A stretch of DNA of 64,000 bases from a virus, in IMG/VR virus record IMGVR_UViG_3300021057_000011, positions 37,450 through 101,449 of that record. One strand, written 5' to 3'. Positions 31,189 to 41,100 of this stretch are shown piece by piece. The notes below the pieces were generated by a model. It was not told the DNA's origin and did not search any database. It was given only the letters and a program-made list of their open reading frames with translations. The translations under genes were made by a program, and so were the position numbers. How positions within the stretch are numbered: the first letter of the stretch is position 1; every line of letters begins with the position of its first letter.

Positions 31189-33662
31189 AATACCGGCAGG
31201 GCTCCGGCCTCGTAAGTCCACAGAAAGCCGCGGCGGCTGAGGGAAAACGACGCCCCGATCAGCTGACTTTGAACCCCATCGACCGTAATTTCGCCTCCCA
31301 GCGGCGGGGCGTGAAAGGTTTCCCCGACGGCGGTGACCGAAAAGCGGGTGTAGGGTTCGGTGACATAGGCAAAGATTTTCTGAGCCAGCTGTTCAAGGTG
31401 AGACCCCCTGTCCAAAAAATCGGTGATCAGATCGCTCGTGACGTCCTTGGTGTTGCGGTTGCCGAAGGCCTTGAGTCCCTGCGCCACATCGATGTCAGCC
31501 TCTTCGGAAATCCCGCTGTAGTAGGTGAAGGGTCCCAGCACCTTGCTGATGGCGCAGATACCGGGGTAGCATTTCCGGCGCAGGCCGTACAAGGCCCAGC
31601 TGCAGCTAATGGTTTCGTTGTTCTCCTCACACAGGCCGGAATCCTGAAAGGGCAGCAGTTTGCCCGTGCTCGAGATTTTTTGCCGCAGCGGGACGGCGGT
31701 GCTGATCCGGCCGCGGGCAAAGGAGTAGTTTCCGGTATGGGCAATGGCCGAAGCGGTGTTGGTATACACCCGCGCGTAATCCGGCCGCCGGGTGCCGTCG
31801 GTGTCCGGATGCTCCTCGATCCGGTTGATGTACAGGGCATTGGCCAGCTGCTTGTTCTCCCGGTTGAACGCTTCCAGGGCATTGGTGTCCTCTACAAAAT
31901 TGTTGTCCGTGACCACGGGGCCCCCGGTGACATCGATATTGGAGGCATAGTCCCGGGTCGGCAGAATGCACTGGCTGTTGGTGCGCTCTCCCCAGATTTC
32001 GCGTAAATGAAAGGCCAAGGTCGGGCAGTTGCTGGGGCGGTCGGGGTGGTCCTCGTAACCGTCCATGTGAATGTCGACATAGTCCTTGCCTTCCACGAAG
32101 GTGGCGGTCCCAAACAGATCGGTGTAGAAGCTGTCGGTGGGATTGATCTTCGTGACGATGATGGGCTTGTCGAGGTATTTTTTCGTTTGCCGCACGGGGG
32201 TGAAGCGGGCATCCACCGGGATGGATCCGTCCGGGTTGAAGCTGGCAGTGAAGCCGTAGCCACTGGGAGTAATCCCTTCGTAATCGGCCGGCATCGAAAA
32301 GGTATAGGCCGACAGGCCAGGGTTCATGTTCAGTTCCGTCATCACCGTCTGACTGGTTTGTCCCGGGCCGACCAGGGTCATCTGCTGCCCGTCGGGGATG
32401 AAGCCCTGCATGCCAAGCTCATCCGGGGCCAGATCCGAGGGAATCACGTAAATGAAGGGATGAATATCCCCCGGCGCCGGCAGGAGGGTCTGCGCATGGT
32501 TCCAGCGGATCAGGACCCGGTAGTTTGTTTTTGCCAGTGTGTATTCCTCGAGCAAGGTGTTGAGGTCCAGCTTCTTGGCCTTGAGCTGCTGGGCGTTGAT
32601 GAACTTGAACATCCGCTTGTAATCGACGGTCTCCGCGCGTAGTAACTCGTAGTCCCAGACCGACACCACTTCCGCCGTCGATTTGATGTAGCTCGTGATC
32701 GGGTGGGCGGCCGAGTCTTTTTCCTGGTTGTACAGGATGCGGATTTCGTACCAAGCGTTGTCGTTGACGGCAGCCTTGGCGGTTTCAATGTTCGTGTAGA
32801 GGGTCGTGAGCGGAAACTGCCAGATTTTGTCCGGCTGGACCACGCCTTCGCCAAAGGAGATGTCCTTGACCGAGGTGGGCCCGGCCTCGAAGGTGAGGGT
32901 GGTGATCTTTTCCGGCAGGCCGGCGTAGACCGAGTTGTAGGGGGTCATCTCCGAGCTCGCCCGGACCACGACCTGGTCGAACTCGCTGGTGGCGACGGTG
33001 TAATCGAAATCACTCGTCAGCCGGTCGCAGGACACCTGGACCGATCCATGGGGGTTGCGCCCACCCCAGGGGATGAAGAGCAGCTGGTTGTTGTAAAGCA
33101 CCAGGTTCATTCCGGCTGGCTGCGCCAGGGCCTGGAGCTCCTCATACAGCGGCCGGCTGCCGGAGATGTCCCGCTTGAAGATGCGGTAGTCGATAAAGGG
33201 ACCGCAGAACTGGAACACCAGCCCGTGCTCGGTGCAGAGTTTGTTCACCAGGGTGGAGAATTTCAGATCGGCGACGAGCTCGACAGTGGGGTCTTTGGCG
33301 TAAATGCTGCGGTCGTTGAGGTGGAGCGGGGCCGTCCCGTCCGGGAGCAGCCAGTCGTACGTGGCGAGATAGGTCTTGGGCCGGATGTGGTTGAGTGCTG
33401 GGGGAAAGATGCGGCCGACCACCCGGACCGTTTTGCCGGCGGACCCCTTGCCGTAGGTGACGTCGTCGATCACGCCCTGCAGGCTGTCGTAGACCGTGCA
33501 GATCGTTTTCGAGGCGAAGCTCGGCACGCCCGGTTCGTTGGCAAAGACGAAGGAAAAGGTCCCGCCGTCGAGGCGAAAGCTGCACTCGGCCGAGACCAGG
33601 TAGTCGGCCGACACCCCCAAAAAGGCGGGCACATGGATCTGCAGCTCACGGGGCGCACTCAT
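31185..33662 (-). CDS. Tail hub/tip protein, gpD/gp27-like
   Basis: The 825-residue protein starts at ATG 33662, coupled by ATGA. Its first ~250 residues follow the plan of hub proteins: a beta domain (SADYLVSAECSFRLDGGTFS, with FVFANEPG after it), a short-loop domain and then PLYEELQALAQPAGMNLVLY, the helix-strand element common in late-control gene D/gp27-like proteins. The C-terminal half carries several Cys and ends with TVDGVQSQLIGASFSLSRRG. It probably forms the ring at the tail tip through which the tape measure exits. Family call by layout. Confidence 0.5.
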   Translation of the reverse strand: MSAPRELQIHVPAFLGVSADYLVSAECSFRLDGGTFSFVFANEPGVPSFASKTICTVYDSLQGVIDDVTYGKGSAGKTVRVVGRIFPPALNHIRPKTYLATYDWLLPDGTAPLHLNDRSIYAKDPTVELVADLKFSTLVNKLCTEHGLVFQFCGPFIDYRIFKRDISGSRPLYEELQALAQPAGMNLVLYNNQLLFIPWGGRNPHGSVQVSCDRLTSDFDYTVATSEFDQVVVRASSEMTPYNSVYAGLPEKITTLTFEAGPTSVKDISFGEGVVQPDKIWQFPLTTLYTNIETAKAAVNDNAWYEIRILYNQEKDSAAHPITSYIKSTAEVVSVWDYELLRAETVDYKRMFKFINAQQLKAKKLDLNTLLEEYTLAKTNYRVLIRWNHAQTLLPAPGDIHPFIYVIPSDLAPDELGMQGFIPDGQQMTLVGPGQTSQTVMTELNMNPGLSAYTFSMPADYEGITPSGYGFTASFNPDGSIPVDARFTPVRQTKKYLDKPIIVTKINPTDSFYTDLFGTATFVEGKDYVDIHMDGYEDHPDRPSNCPTLAFHLREIWGERTNSQCILPTRDYASNIDVTGGPVVTDNNFVEDTNALEAFNRENKQLANALYINRIEEHPDTDGTRRPDYARVYTNTASAIAHTGNYSFARGRISTAVPLRQKISSTGKLLPFQDSGLCEENNETISCSWALYGLRRKCYPGICAISKVLGPFTYYSGISEEADIDVAQGLKAFGNRNTKDVTSDLITDFLDRGSHLEQLAQKIFAYVTEPYTRFSVTAVGETFHAPPLGGEITVDGVQSQLIGASFSLSRRGFLWTYEAGALPVL

Positions 33663-35539
33663 GCCGGCAAATAATCCGACGGCAGAATCGGCAGCTCGAG
33701 GGATTCGGGCGTGGCCCAGCCGTCCGCCGGCAGCACATCGGAATCCTTCACCAGCTGGTTGTAGACCTGGACATTGATCGCCCAGCTCCACATCCGCTCG
33801 GTCCCGTCGATCCACTGCACGTTGAAGCCGTTTTGAGGTCCAAACACACAGCCCAGGGCAAAGGTCTCACCAAAGACCTCGAGCCCGATCCGATCGAGGA
33901 CCGGGCCCGCGCGCAGCTCCTCGTTGTTGTTGCCGCTGAACAGGCGGAGCGAATCGGCATGCAGCTTCTGCTTGGTCGCAATGCTGAGCCGATCCCCCAG
34001 GGCCAGCTGCTGCTCGAGCAGCTCGAGCAGGGCCCAGGCCTTTTGGTGCTCGAAGTTTTTCGTCTGCAGCTTTTGCACCAGCGAGTTCTCCAGCAGCTCG
34101 CCGGAGAAATCGTACTCGAGCGAAAAGCGGCCGTGCACGATGTTTTCCAGCAGCTCGTCCTCGTAGGCCTCTTTGACCTTTTCGATCATGCTGACGGTGG
34201 TGTGCAGAATATAGCGGTAGACCTTTTCCTCGCGGCGGGTGTTGCCATCGGCCTGCGCGGTCTCCTTGGTCAGGGTGATCGTCTTGGTGCCCTGGTCGTA
34301 ATCGACGGCATCCGTGCGGGAGGTGGTGATCACTTCCGTGCTGCGCTCGGTGCGCTCGGTCTCGGTGATCACCTCAACCCCGTTGCTGTCGAGCTCGCGT
34401 GTGCTCGTGCGGGTCGTGGTCGTGCCGTCGGAGCTCTGTTCGGTGAATTCGGTGGTCTGGCTCGTGGGGGTGCGCTCCGTGCTCGAGGTTGTGGTGCGCA
34501 GCCAGTTGCCGTTTTTGTCGTAGACCTTGGTTTCGTTGGTTTCGTTTAAGGGGCTGATGACGGTGCTGACGGTTTCCTGGCGGGCTTCTTGAAACTCCTG
34601 CTCGAGCTTGGCCAGCGGGTCGAGGTAGGGCTCTTCGCGCACCGTGGCCTCGACAAACTGATTGCCGTCGGGGTCGGTCTTGGTGGTGTAGACGTGGGTG
34701 ATCTTGAGGTTGCTGTCGGGGTCGATCGTGACCTCTTCGACACTTTCGTCGGCACTCCCCTGGCTCAGAACCGTGTCGGTCTCGTTCGGCGGGGCCGGCT
34801 CCACGGTCGATTTCATTTCGTCGTTCCAGTAGGCCAGGTCTTGCTCGACGGTGCTGGGTCCGATGTACTGAACGAAGCGCATGCCGGTGATGGTGGTTAG
34901 CTCGATCGGCTTGCCGAAGACCTTGGGGTTGGTGGTGTAGACCTGCCGCCGGGTTTTGCTGCGGCGGGTAGCGGTCCCGGTCGGGCCCACCAGATCCTCG
35001 GGATCCGCCAGGGTGGTTTCGACCACCACCGTTTCGGTCTGGCTGCTCGGCGGCAGGGTCCGGGTCGTGCGCGTGGAGGTGCGCGGGAACTGCTTGGGGC
35101 TGACCTCGGAAATCGAGGTGGTGTGGGAGCCGCGGTTCTGCTGCGGCCCGATGGCTTCGTAAAAGGCCTGCAGCGAGCCGTAGGGGTTGGTCCCGTTGAT
35201 CAGGTGGTATTCGTTGTTGGGATCGAAGACCGTCTCGTAGGTTTCCTTGACCCGGGTGCCGTCGGACTCGGTGTAGGTCTTTTCCCGGATCGTGGTGATC
35301 GAGCCGTCACGGTTGACCCGCTCGGTGGTGGATTCACGGGCCTTGCCCAGGGCCTCGCCCGTGAGCCAGCTGCGGGTGCGGATCTCGAAGCGGGGCTGCT
35401 TGGCGGAAATGGCCTTGACCGGCAAGATAATGCCGCCGAGGGAGACCACGCAGCCGTTGTACTGGGCCAGCAGCTCCGCGTTGCGGGCCTGCTCCTCGGA
35501 CGTGAGGTCGAAGTAGTACTTGCCGTCGATCAGGGCCAT
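33659..35539 (-). CDS. Large Thr/Ser/Glu-rich tail protein (626 aa)
   Basis: Residues 1-90 and 440-626 look globular. Between about 95 and 440 the sequence is dominated by Thr, Ser, Glu and Arg (TTTSSTERTPTSQTTEFTEQ, DGTTTTRTSTRELD), forming long beta-type or extended low-complexity tracts. Coupled by ATGA to the hub gene. It may be a tail-tip stalk or adaptor. No catalytic motif is seen. Confidence 0.55.
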   Translation of the reverse strand: MALIDGKYYFDLTSEEQARNAELLAQYNGCVVSLGGIILPVKAISAKQPRFEIRTRSWLTGEALGKARESTTERVNRDGSITTIREKTYTESDGTRVKETYETVFDPNNEYHLINGTNPYGSLQAFYEAIGPQQNRGSHTTSISEVSPKQFPRTSTRTTRTLPPSSQTETVVVETTLADPEDLVGPTGTATRRSKTRRQVYTTNPKVFGKPIELTTITGMRFVQYIGPSTVEQDLAYWNDEMKSTVEPAPPNETDTVLSQGSADESVEEVTIDPDSNLKITHVYTTKTDPDGNQFVEATVREEPYLDPLAKLEQEFQEARQETVSTVISPLNETNETKVYDKNGNWLRTTTSSTERTPTSQTTEFTEQSSDGTTTTRTSTRELDSNGVEVITETERTERSTEVITTSRTDAVDYDQGTKTITLTKETAQADGNTRREEKVYRYILHTTVSMIEKVKEAYEDELLENIVHGRFSLEYDFSGELLENSLVQKLQTKNFEHQKAWALLELLEQQLALGDRLSIATKQKLHADSLRLFSGNNNEELRAGPVLDRIGLEVFGETFALGCVFGPQNGFNVQWIDGTERMWSWAINVQVYNQLVKDSDVLPADGWATPESLELPILPSDYLPA

Positions 35540-36088
35540 TTAAAAACCTGCTTCCGGATGCCAGGAACGGAACATCTTGTTGTAGGTGCTGTCCGGTTCC
35601 GCCACGGTGGTCGCGGTCAGCCCCGCAGCCGCCTGTTTGCGCTCTTGAATCAAGGTGGCCGTCAGCCCCGCAGCTGCCGCCGGTGTGATGGTCCGGATGT
35701 AGGTGGCCGTCAGGCCTGAAACCGGTGGGGCGTCTTCAGCGATCCGGGTGGCCGTCAGGCCCGCTGCTGCCTCGGTTTGGAGGACCGTGGTCTTGCTCAG
35801 GCCCGCCACCGAGCCCGGGGACATGACCTGGGTCACGGTCAGGCCCGCCGGGACACTGCTGGGCTCTTTGACCAGCAGGGTGCGGCTCAGGCCCTGGGAG
35901 GAGGTGCTGACGATCGTGGCGATCAGGGCGGCGGTGAGGGCATTCACCACCCCGCTGTCGGGAATGCGGGTGGCCGTCAGACCGGCTTCTTCGCTGCCGC
36001 CATAGATTCGCGTGGCGGTGACACCGGCTTCGTTGGTCTCGAAGGCAATGCGGGTCGCTGTCAGGCCCGATTCGTTGCTGTCAGGCAT
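35540..36088 (-). CDS. Protein built of eleven ~15-residue AGLTATRI repeats
   Basis: The 182-residue product starts at ATG 36088. Apart from six leading residues and a ~20-residue tail, it consists of eleven imperfect units of 14-16 residues with consensus A-G-L-T-A-T-R-I followed by 6-8 variable residues. Units begin near residues 7, 21, 35, 50, 66, 81, 95, 109, 124, 140 and 155. The consensus alternates small and hydrophobic residues, as expected for one beta strand and a turn per repeat, i.e. a solenoid or shaft. It is flanked by tail genes on both sides, so a fibre shaft is likely. I know no named family with this repeat. Confidence 0.7.
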   Translation of the reverse strand: MPDSNESGLTATRIAFETNEAGVTATRIYGGSEEAGLTATRIPDSGVVNALTAALIATIVSTSSQGLSRTLLVKEPSSVPAGLTVTQVMSPGSVAGLSKTTVLQTEAAAGLTATRIAEDAPPVSGLTATYIRTITPAAAAGLTATLIQERKQAAAGLTATTVAEPDSTYNKMFRSWHPEAGF

Positions 36089-36449
36089 ACTTGAAGACCT
36101 TGTCACTCATGGTTTGCTGCAAATGCGCCAGGCTGATCGGGGTCTCCTCGATCATCTGCGGGTGCACGATGAAGCCTTTGGCCTGGACCCCGTCGAAGAC
36201 CCCCACCAGCGTGGTGACCATCTTCCCTAAGCCCGGGACCACGATCGCGTCGTTGAAGAGGACATAGGTGCTGCCGATCAGGGTGATGATGTCGTGGCGG
36301 GCGGGGTGGTCGATCACGACCTTCTCTACGGCCCCGTCGACGGCCGGGCCCTTGAAGGGCACGCCCCCGGACACGGTCCGGCCGTCTTTGAGATAGAAGG
36401 TGATCAGCTCCCCGGGTTTTTCCCCGGGGGTGCGCGGCAGGAAAAGCAT
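36081..36449 (-). CDS. Hypothetical tail-region protein (122 aa)
   Basis: The start is ATG 36449, forming TGATG with the upstream stop; the longer frame is a shadow. The protein is compact and beta-rich with a helical end (GELITFYLKDGRTVSGGVPF, HDIITLIGSTYVLFNDAIVV, ETPISLAHLQQTMSDKVFKY). No family recognised. Confidence 0.55.
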   Translation of the reverse strand: MLFLPRTPGEKPGELITFYLKDGRTVSGGVPFKGPAVDGAVEKVVIDHPARHDIITLIGSTYVLFNDAIVVPGLGKMVTTLVGVFDGVQAKGFIVHPQMIEETPISLAHLQQTMSDKVFKYA

Positions 36450-37228
36450 CAGGACGCTGTCGCAACCGCCTTGTCGCTGTACTTGAACCCACTGGTGGGG
36501 AGGGTCATGTACGGCAGCGAGTTCGAGGCCGCGGTGTCGGCATGCCGGATCACCCGATCCCCGCCGGCGGCAGCCAGGGCCGCGTCGTCGCCGAAGATGC
36601 TGTGCATGTGGGTGTGGTTCAGAGAGGTGATGCCCGTGGCGCTGGGCTCGCCCGACTGGTTGGTGTTGCCCCGGACCGAGCAGGTCGGGTCCTGGTCGAC
36701 GAAGGCGTAGTGCACCGCCAGGTAGGCCTGCAGCACGCCGGCGGTGGTGGAGGTGGCGCTGTGGACGGCCATCGCCAGGTTGAACAGGCAGCGGTTGACC
36801 AGGCCGGTGTTGTTGTCGCCGAGGAAGTTCTGCGAGCTCGGCAGCAGGGGCAGGTAATCCGTGTTGCCGCGCAGGCAGCGGCCGAGGCCTGCGGAGGGGT
36901 CGCCTGTGCCGCCGGTCTGGTTGGCATTGGCGGCCCAATTGGACCCGGACGACGCGCTGTGGGTGGCAATCGCGCGCAACGCGCTGCCGGGCACGGCGGT
37001 CCCGGCATCGTAGGTCGGGCTCGTGCTCCAGAACATCTTGGCATCGCCCGTCCCGGCGGTGATGTTGCTGAGGCCCGAATCCGACCAGGCCTTGAGGATC
37101 GGGTGCGAGGCCAGGGCGTAGGTGGCCGAGATGGCAGTGGCGATCAGGGGAAAAATGACGTCGTAGGCACAGGTGAAGTTCTGGTTCCCGGCCCCGTTGA
37201 TTTTGGTGTTGAGGGCAATTGCGGTCAC
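36449..37228 (-). CDS. Hypothetical tail/virion protein (259 aa)
   Basis: The likely start is GTG 37228, with GGGAG nine bases upstream; the ATG further up has no ribosome site. The sequence is Ala/Ser/Thr/Asn-rich (ATHSASSGSNWAANANQTGG) with a hydrophobic early part (YDVIFPLIATAISATYALAS) and a helical His-containing middle. It is the first gene behind the promoter at 37337-37365 and is probably a structural protein. Confidence 0.55.
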   Translation of the reverse strand: MTAIALNTKINGAGNQNFTCAYDVIFPLIATAISATYALASHPILKAWSDSGLSNITAGTGDAKMFWSTSPTYDAGTAVPGSALRAIATHSASSGSNWAANANQTGGTGDPSAGLGRCLRGNTDYLPLLPSSQNFLGDNNTGLVNRCLFNLAMAVHSATSTTAGVLQAYLAVHYAFVDQDPTCSVRGNTNQSGEPSATGITSLNHTHMHSIFGDDAALAAAGGDRVIRHADTAASNSLPYMTLPTSGFKYSDKAVATAS

Positions 37229-37336
37229 AAGCGGGCGCTCCCTTGTCAGGTGGTGGATGGAACCTGATCGGTGAGCCAAAAAGGGGGCCGGCGGGGTGAT
37301 CGGTCAGGGTGGCAAGACGGCCAAAACCCTGATGCG

Positions 37337-37365
37337 AGTATGCGCTATTGTGAGGGGAAGTTCAA
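37337..37365 (-). promoter_or_regulatory. Sigma70-type promoter for the tail-tip operon
   Basis: TTGAAC (37360-37365) and CATACT (37337-37342) are 17 bases apart on the minus strand, about 110 bases before the GTG at 37228. It points into the tail-tip and fibre genes and lies in the divergent gap opposite the small plus-strand gene. Confidence 0.55.
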
Positions 37366-37399
37366 GGTAGAGGCGGTGAAGTTCCGGATCACGCCTGTG

Positions 37400-37438
37400 T
37401 ATTCAAAAGATCTATTCATTTCTTTCGGTTTTTGAATA
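37400..37438. repeat. Inverted repeat in the divergent intergenic region
   Basis: TATTCAAAA (37400-37408) and TTTTGAATA (37430-37438) form 9-bp arms separated by 21 bases. The element lies between the leftward promoter and the possible rightward promoter, a natural place for a regulator acting on both. Confidence 0.45.
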
Positions 37439-37446
37439 AATTCGCC

Positions 37447-37475
37447 TTAATCTATTCTTAGTTGATCCCTATGCT
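37447..37475 (+). promoter_or_regulatory. Possible promoter for the plus-strand Cys/His gene
   Basis: TTAATC (37447-37452) and TATGCT (37470-37475) are separated by 17 bases, 48 bases before ATG 37523. Both boxes deviate from consensus, so this is tentative. Confidence 0.35.
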
Positions 37476-37522
37476 ACGATGGAATCGAAATTTCTAGCTT
37501 GTGTTGAATAGACGAGGTGCTT

Positions 37523-37861
37523 ATGTCAAAATCCAACCAGTCTGTTGACTGGACTGCGCGTGATGCGCGAGTCGAATCGATCCCACTTCTGACAGCCCCC
37601 GATCCCGATAAGTCGAAAGACTGGTTTACCCCAGTTAGTAGATATTCACACAGTCCCAGGCATGCCTATCATTTCTATCGTCCCGTGAGGGTTTCGAAAC
37701 CCTATCGAACAAAGGTGTCAACACCACGCAAAGCCTCTCCTGAAGGTAGCTCGGTTGTGTGCTTAACACCTGCGCTCTGTTGCGTCCATTGTGGGGACCA
37801 CCCTACCAATCTCAGTGACCATTACGATCACTGCCGCATGAATCCCTTGGCTAGTGGTTAA
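37523..37861 (+). CDS. Small plus-strand protein with Cys/His cluster (112 aa)
   Basis: ATG 37523 has GAGG five bases upstream. The N-terminal ~85 residues are basic and Ser/Pro/Tyr-rich. The C-terminus holds CVHCGDHPTNLSDHYDHC, a C-x2-C-x9-H-x2-H pattern like a single zinc finger. It is one of only two genes on this strand. It is divergent from the tail-tip operon and convergent, with a 4-base overlap, on the zinc-ribbon membrane gene. It may be a late regulator or an accessory insertion. Confidence 0.6.
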   Translation: MSKSNQSVDWTARDARVESIPLLTAPDPDKSKDWFTPVSRYSHSPRHAYHFYRPVRVSKPYRTKVSTPRKASPEGSSVVCLTPALCCVHCGDHPTNLSDHYDHCRMNPLASG

Positions 37862-38121
37862 GTCTCTTTAGCCGAAAGCCTCATCGACCCATAAAGCAGC
37901 ATCATTATGACAAATGCCCAAGCAACACTTGGCCAAAAGGCTTGGTGTAGGTGGTACACAAGAAAAACAAAGATTAGCCCACCGATAACGGTCGAAATTT
38001 CAGAGTGATATGCTTTTTCGGCTTTACGCTTCTGAACCTGGAGACCGTAACCACATTTAGGGCAGGCCAGGGCCTGATCGGACATATGGGTTTTGCACTC
38101 TGGGCACGGAATTAGGGTCAT
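37858..38121 (-). CDS. Zinc-ribbon membrane protein (87 aa)
   Basis: The N-terminus has C-P-E-C and C-P-K-C-G sixteen residues apart, a zinc ribbon. Residues ~43-60 (VIGGLIFVFLVYHL) and ~64-80 (VAWAFVIMMLLYG) are two membrane segments. GAGGAGG precedes ATG 38121. Short zinc-ribbon plus membrane proteins are common in bacteria; the role in a phage tail operon, just after the tape measure, is unknown. Confidence 0.65.
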   Translation of the reverse strand: MTLIPCPECKTHMSDQALACPKCGYGLQVQKRKAEKAYHSEISTVIGGLIFVFLVYHLHQAFWPSVAWAFVIMMLLYGSMRLSAKET

Positions 38122-38175
38122 TGAGGGGCCTCCTCGTCAGTGGGTGCCCCGATCATACCATGGGTCGCCGGATTT

Positions 38176-41100
38176 TCAGCGGTTCGATTTTTCGGAGCTG
38201 AAACCCGGGGACGGCACGGTCCGTGTCGGGGGCTTGTCCACGGCCTGCTGAATCTGGTCCTCCGTCGCGTTCGGGTTCGACAGCAGGGTGACCAGGGTGT
38301 CGAGCGACTGCAGGCCCTTCTCGAGATGGGCCTCATAGTTCTTGGTCGGGGTCGACGGCTTGCCGGCCATCATCGAGAGGACCTTGAACATCTGCTGCAT
38401 CAGCTGGACCTGGGTCCGGACATCGGATTTGACCTGGTTATCTGAGGCCGACTGGACCTGACGCTGGGTGGCCTTGTCGTGTTCTTTGGTGCGGCGGTTG
38501 GTGGCGGCGAGCTCCATGGCCGGCTGGTGATTGACCGTCGCCATGCTGTAGTCGAGGTCGTCGCTGACGACCCGCTTGCTGGCGGCCGAGCGGCGGGGGA
38601 TGCCCGAGCTTTGTGTCCCACGCAGAGCGGCTGCACCCAGGGTGGTGTTGCGCGGGTCGCTGTACAATTCGCGCTGTTTTCCGACGATTTCGGTGATTTT
38701 CTGGGTGTCCTTGAAGCCCACCGCGGCCGCGAATTTTTCCACGGCTTTGGTGAAGAGATCCGCTCCCTTGAGGAAGAGGGTTTCGGGCTTGAGGCCGGCA
38801 TTCTTGAGATCCGGGCGCAGCAGATCGGCCTTGGCATCGGCGTCGGCCTGGATCCGGGCCAAGGTCCCGCTGTCGAGCGATTTGCGGAACTGCTCGAAGC
38901 TGAGATGCGCCCGTTCTTTATCCGGTGCGAGGGTCCGCAGGTTCTCGATTTCGGCCTTGACCAGGTCATCGACAATTCCCCGGCGGGTCTGAATTTTCGC
39001 TTGCTGATCCTCAAGCTCAGTGTCGGGGGCGGTCTTTTGGAGGCGGCGGATAAAGCTTGCAAACGATTTGGCGTGTTCTTTGACGAAGGGCTTTTCCTTT
39101 TCTGAAATCCCGCCAGCCTTGATGTCGCCTAAGGCATTGCCGAAATCCGTGACTTCCTTGAGGATGTCGTCCCGCTTCGCACCGGAGGCAAACAGCGTAT
39201 TGATTTTGCGCGTCGTTTCAAACAGCTCCCCGATTTGGATTGCCTTGTTGACCGGTTCAGGCAAATTGTCCGCGCCAGTCTGGGCCCGGTAAATCGCCCG
39301 GAAAAGGTTGTTACGAGATTTGATCCGGAACTCGTCCCGATCCGCAATAGCCTTGGCGAGCTCGCGCTCTTCTTTTTTGAGCTCAACAGCCTGCTTGGCC
39401 AACTCGTTGATTTTGCGACGGGAATTGACCTCGTCGTTGAGCAGGAACTGGTATTGGCGTTGCGCGTTGCTCAGCCCCTCAGCCAGGTCCTCGGCATTCT
39501 GCCGCTCGATCTCTGCCTGTTCGTCGGGATTGACCGCAACCAGATCTCCAATCTGGTACTCCCGGGCCAGGGTGCTGCGCAGGCCGGCTTTGCGCCGGGC
39601 GGTCTCGTTGCGATCGGCGATCCGATCGAGGATCCCCTGCTGCTGCTGTTCGAACTGCAGCCGGCGGAGCTCGGCGTCCCCCTGTTCCTGGATGATGCTC
39701 ACCCGGGTCAGGTCCCGGTCCGCGGCGCGCAATTCCGCCCGTGAGGTGGGGACCGCACTCGTGCTACGAATGAGGGGAACTTGCTCAATCGCGATTTGGG
39801 TCCGGATCTGGACCGCATTCTGCTCCTGCAGATTGGCGACCTGGCGCAGCAGGTCGATGTCTTTCTGCCGCAGCTGCAGGAGCTTGTCGTAGGATCCCAA
39901 GGCCTGCCCGACGGCCTGGTTGAACTCGTTCACCAGCTGGGTGTACTGGTCTGTCCCAGGCAGGGCGGCATCCACCAGGCGGCTGAGGGCCCGGACCTGC
40001 TGGATTGTCCCTTCGAAAGCGCGGCCGCTGTCGAGGCTGTCGAGCTGCTGCAATGAACGGGTCACCGCATCGATCGCCGTGAGGGTGTCCGACAGGACCG
40101 CGGTCATTTCCCGGGCCAGTTCCGTGCGGCCGCGCAGGGCCTGCTCAGCGGCGATGTCCGCCTGCTCTTGCCGTAGCTTGGCCTCCTTAGCCTCGGGACT
40201 GTCGGCCAGCAGGGGGTTGGAAAAGACGTTGGCGTTGATCTTCCGGATTTCGCTGGCGGCATCCAGTGGGGTGATTCGCTTCTGGGCCAGGTCGGTCTGG
40301 ATTTCCTCGAGCTGCTTCTGGGCATCGTCGATCTGCTGCTGGGTCAGGTTCGAAATCTGGATGCCGGCATTTTTGGATTTTTCACCCACGTCGTTGATGA
40401 CCACACCGAGGGCCTCGAGGTTCTTGCGCAGCTGGTTGGATTCCCCCGCGGCCTGGCGCAAGGTGTTGATGAACTTGCTGATCGTCGTCGCACCGCTGGC
40501 GCCTTTGACATTGTCCTCCGGCCGCAGGGCCTTGAGCAGCCGGTCGAGATCCTTGAAGCCGGCCTCTCGGCCTTCTTCGGAATCGGAAGTGATAGCGCGC
40601 GAGATGATGGTCTGAAACTCTTTCAGGGTTTCAGGGTTTTCGATTTTGAAGCGCGATTGCAGATCTCCCAGGGCCTTGATCTCGCCCTTTTTGTTGGTGT
40701 CCTGCAGCTGCTTTTTCAGCTTGGCCTGAGTGTCCTGATTTTCAATCAGGATGGTCTGGAAGGTGTTCTGCTCGCTCAGCAGGCGCTCGACCCGGCCCAG
40801 GACGATGGGTCCGCGGGCCCGACGGTCTTCCTTTTTCTTTTCGCGCAGCAGCTCAGCGCCCTGCCGGTCTCCGCGAGAGGCTGTGAGCAGAATTTGTGTG
40901 TCGATGTTGTCACTGATCTGCTTGTCGCGAGCGGCTTCCTCTTCGATGACCGTGACCCGTTCATGGCCCTTCTTGGCGGTTTCGGTCTGGGCTTTGAGCT
41001 TGGCGACCAGGGCCTCTTCCGGGGCCAAGGCATCGCTGATCAGCTTGAGGTCCTTGAGCACGGCTTCCAGTCGTTTGGCTTGGGCTGTGGCGGCTTCGTA

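Noticed and set aside
35560-36080. Regularly spaced DNA repeats that could suggest a CRISPR-like or satellite array
   Set aside because: The spacing keeps the reading frame (multiples of three) and the repeats encode a consistent peptide unit, so they are coding repeats.
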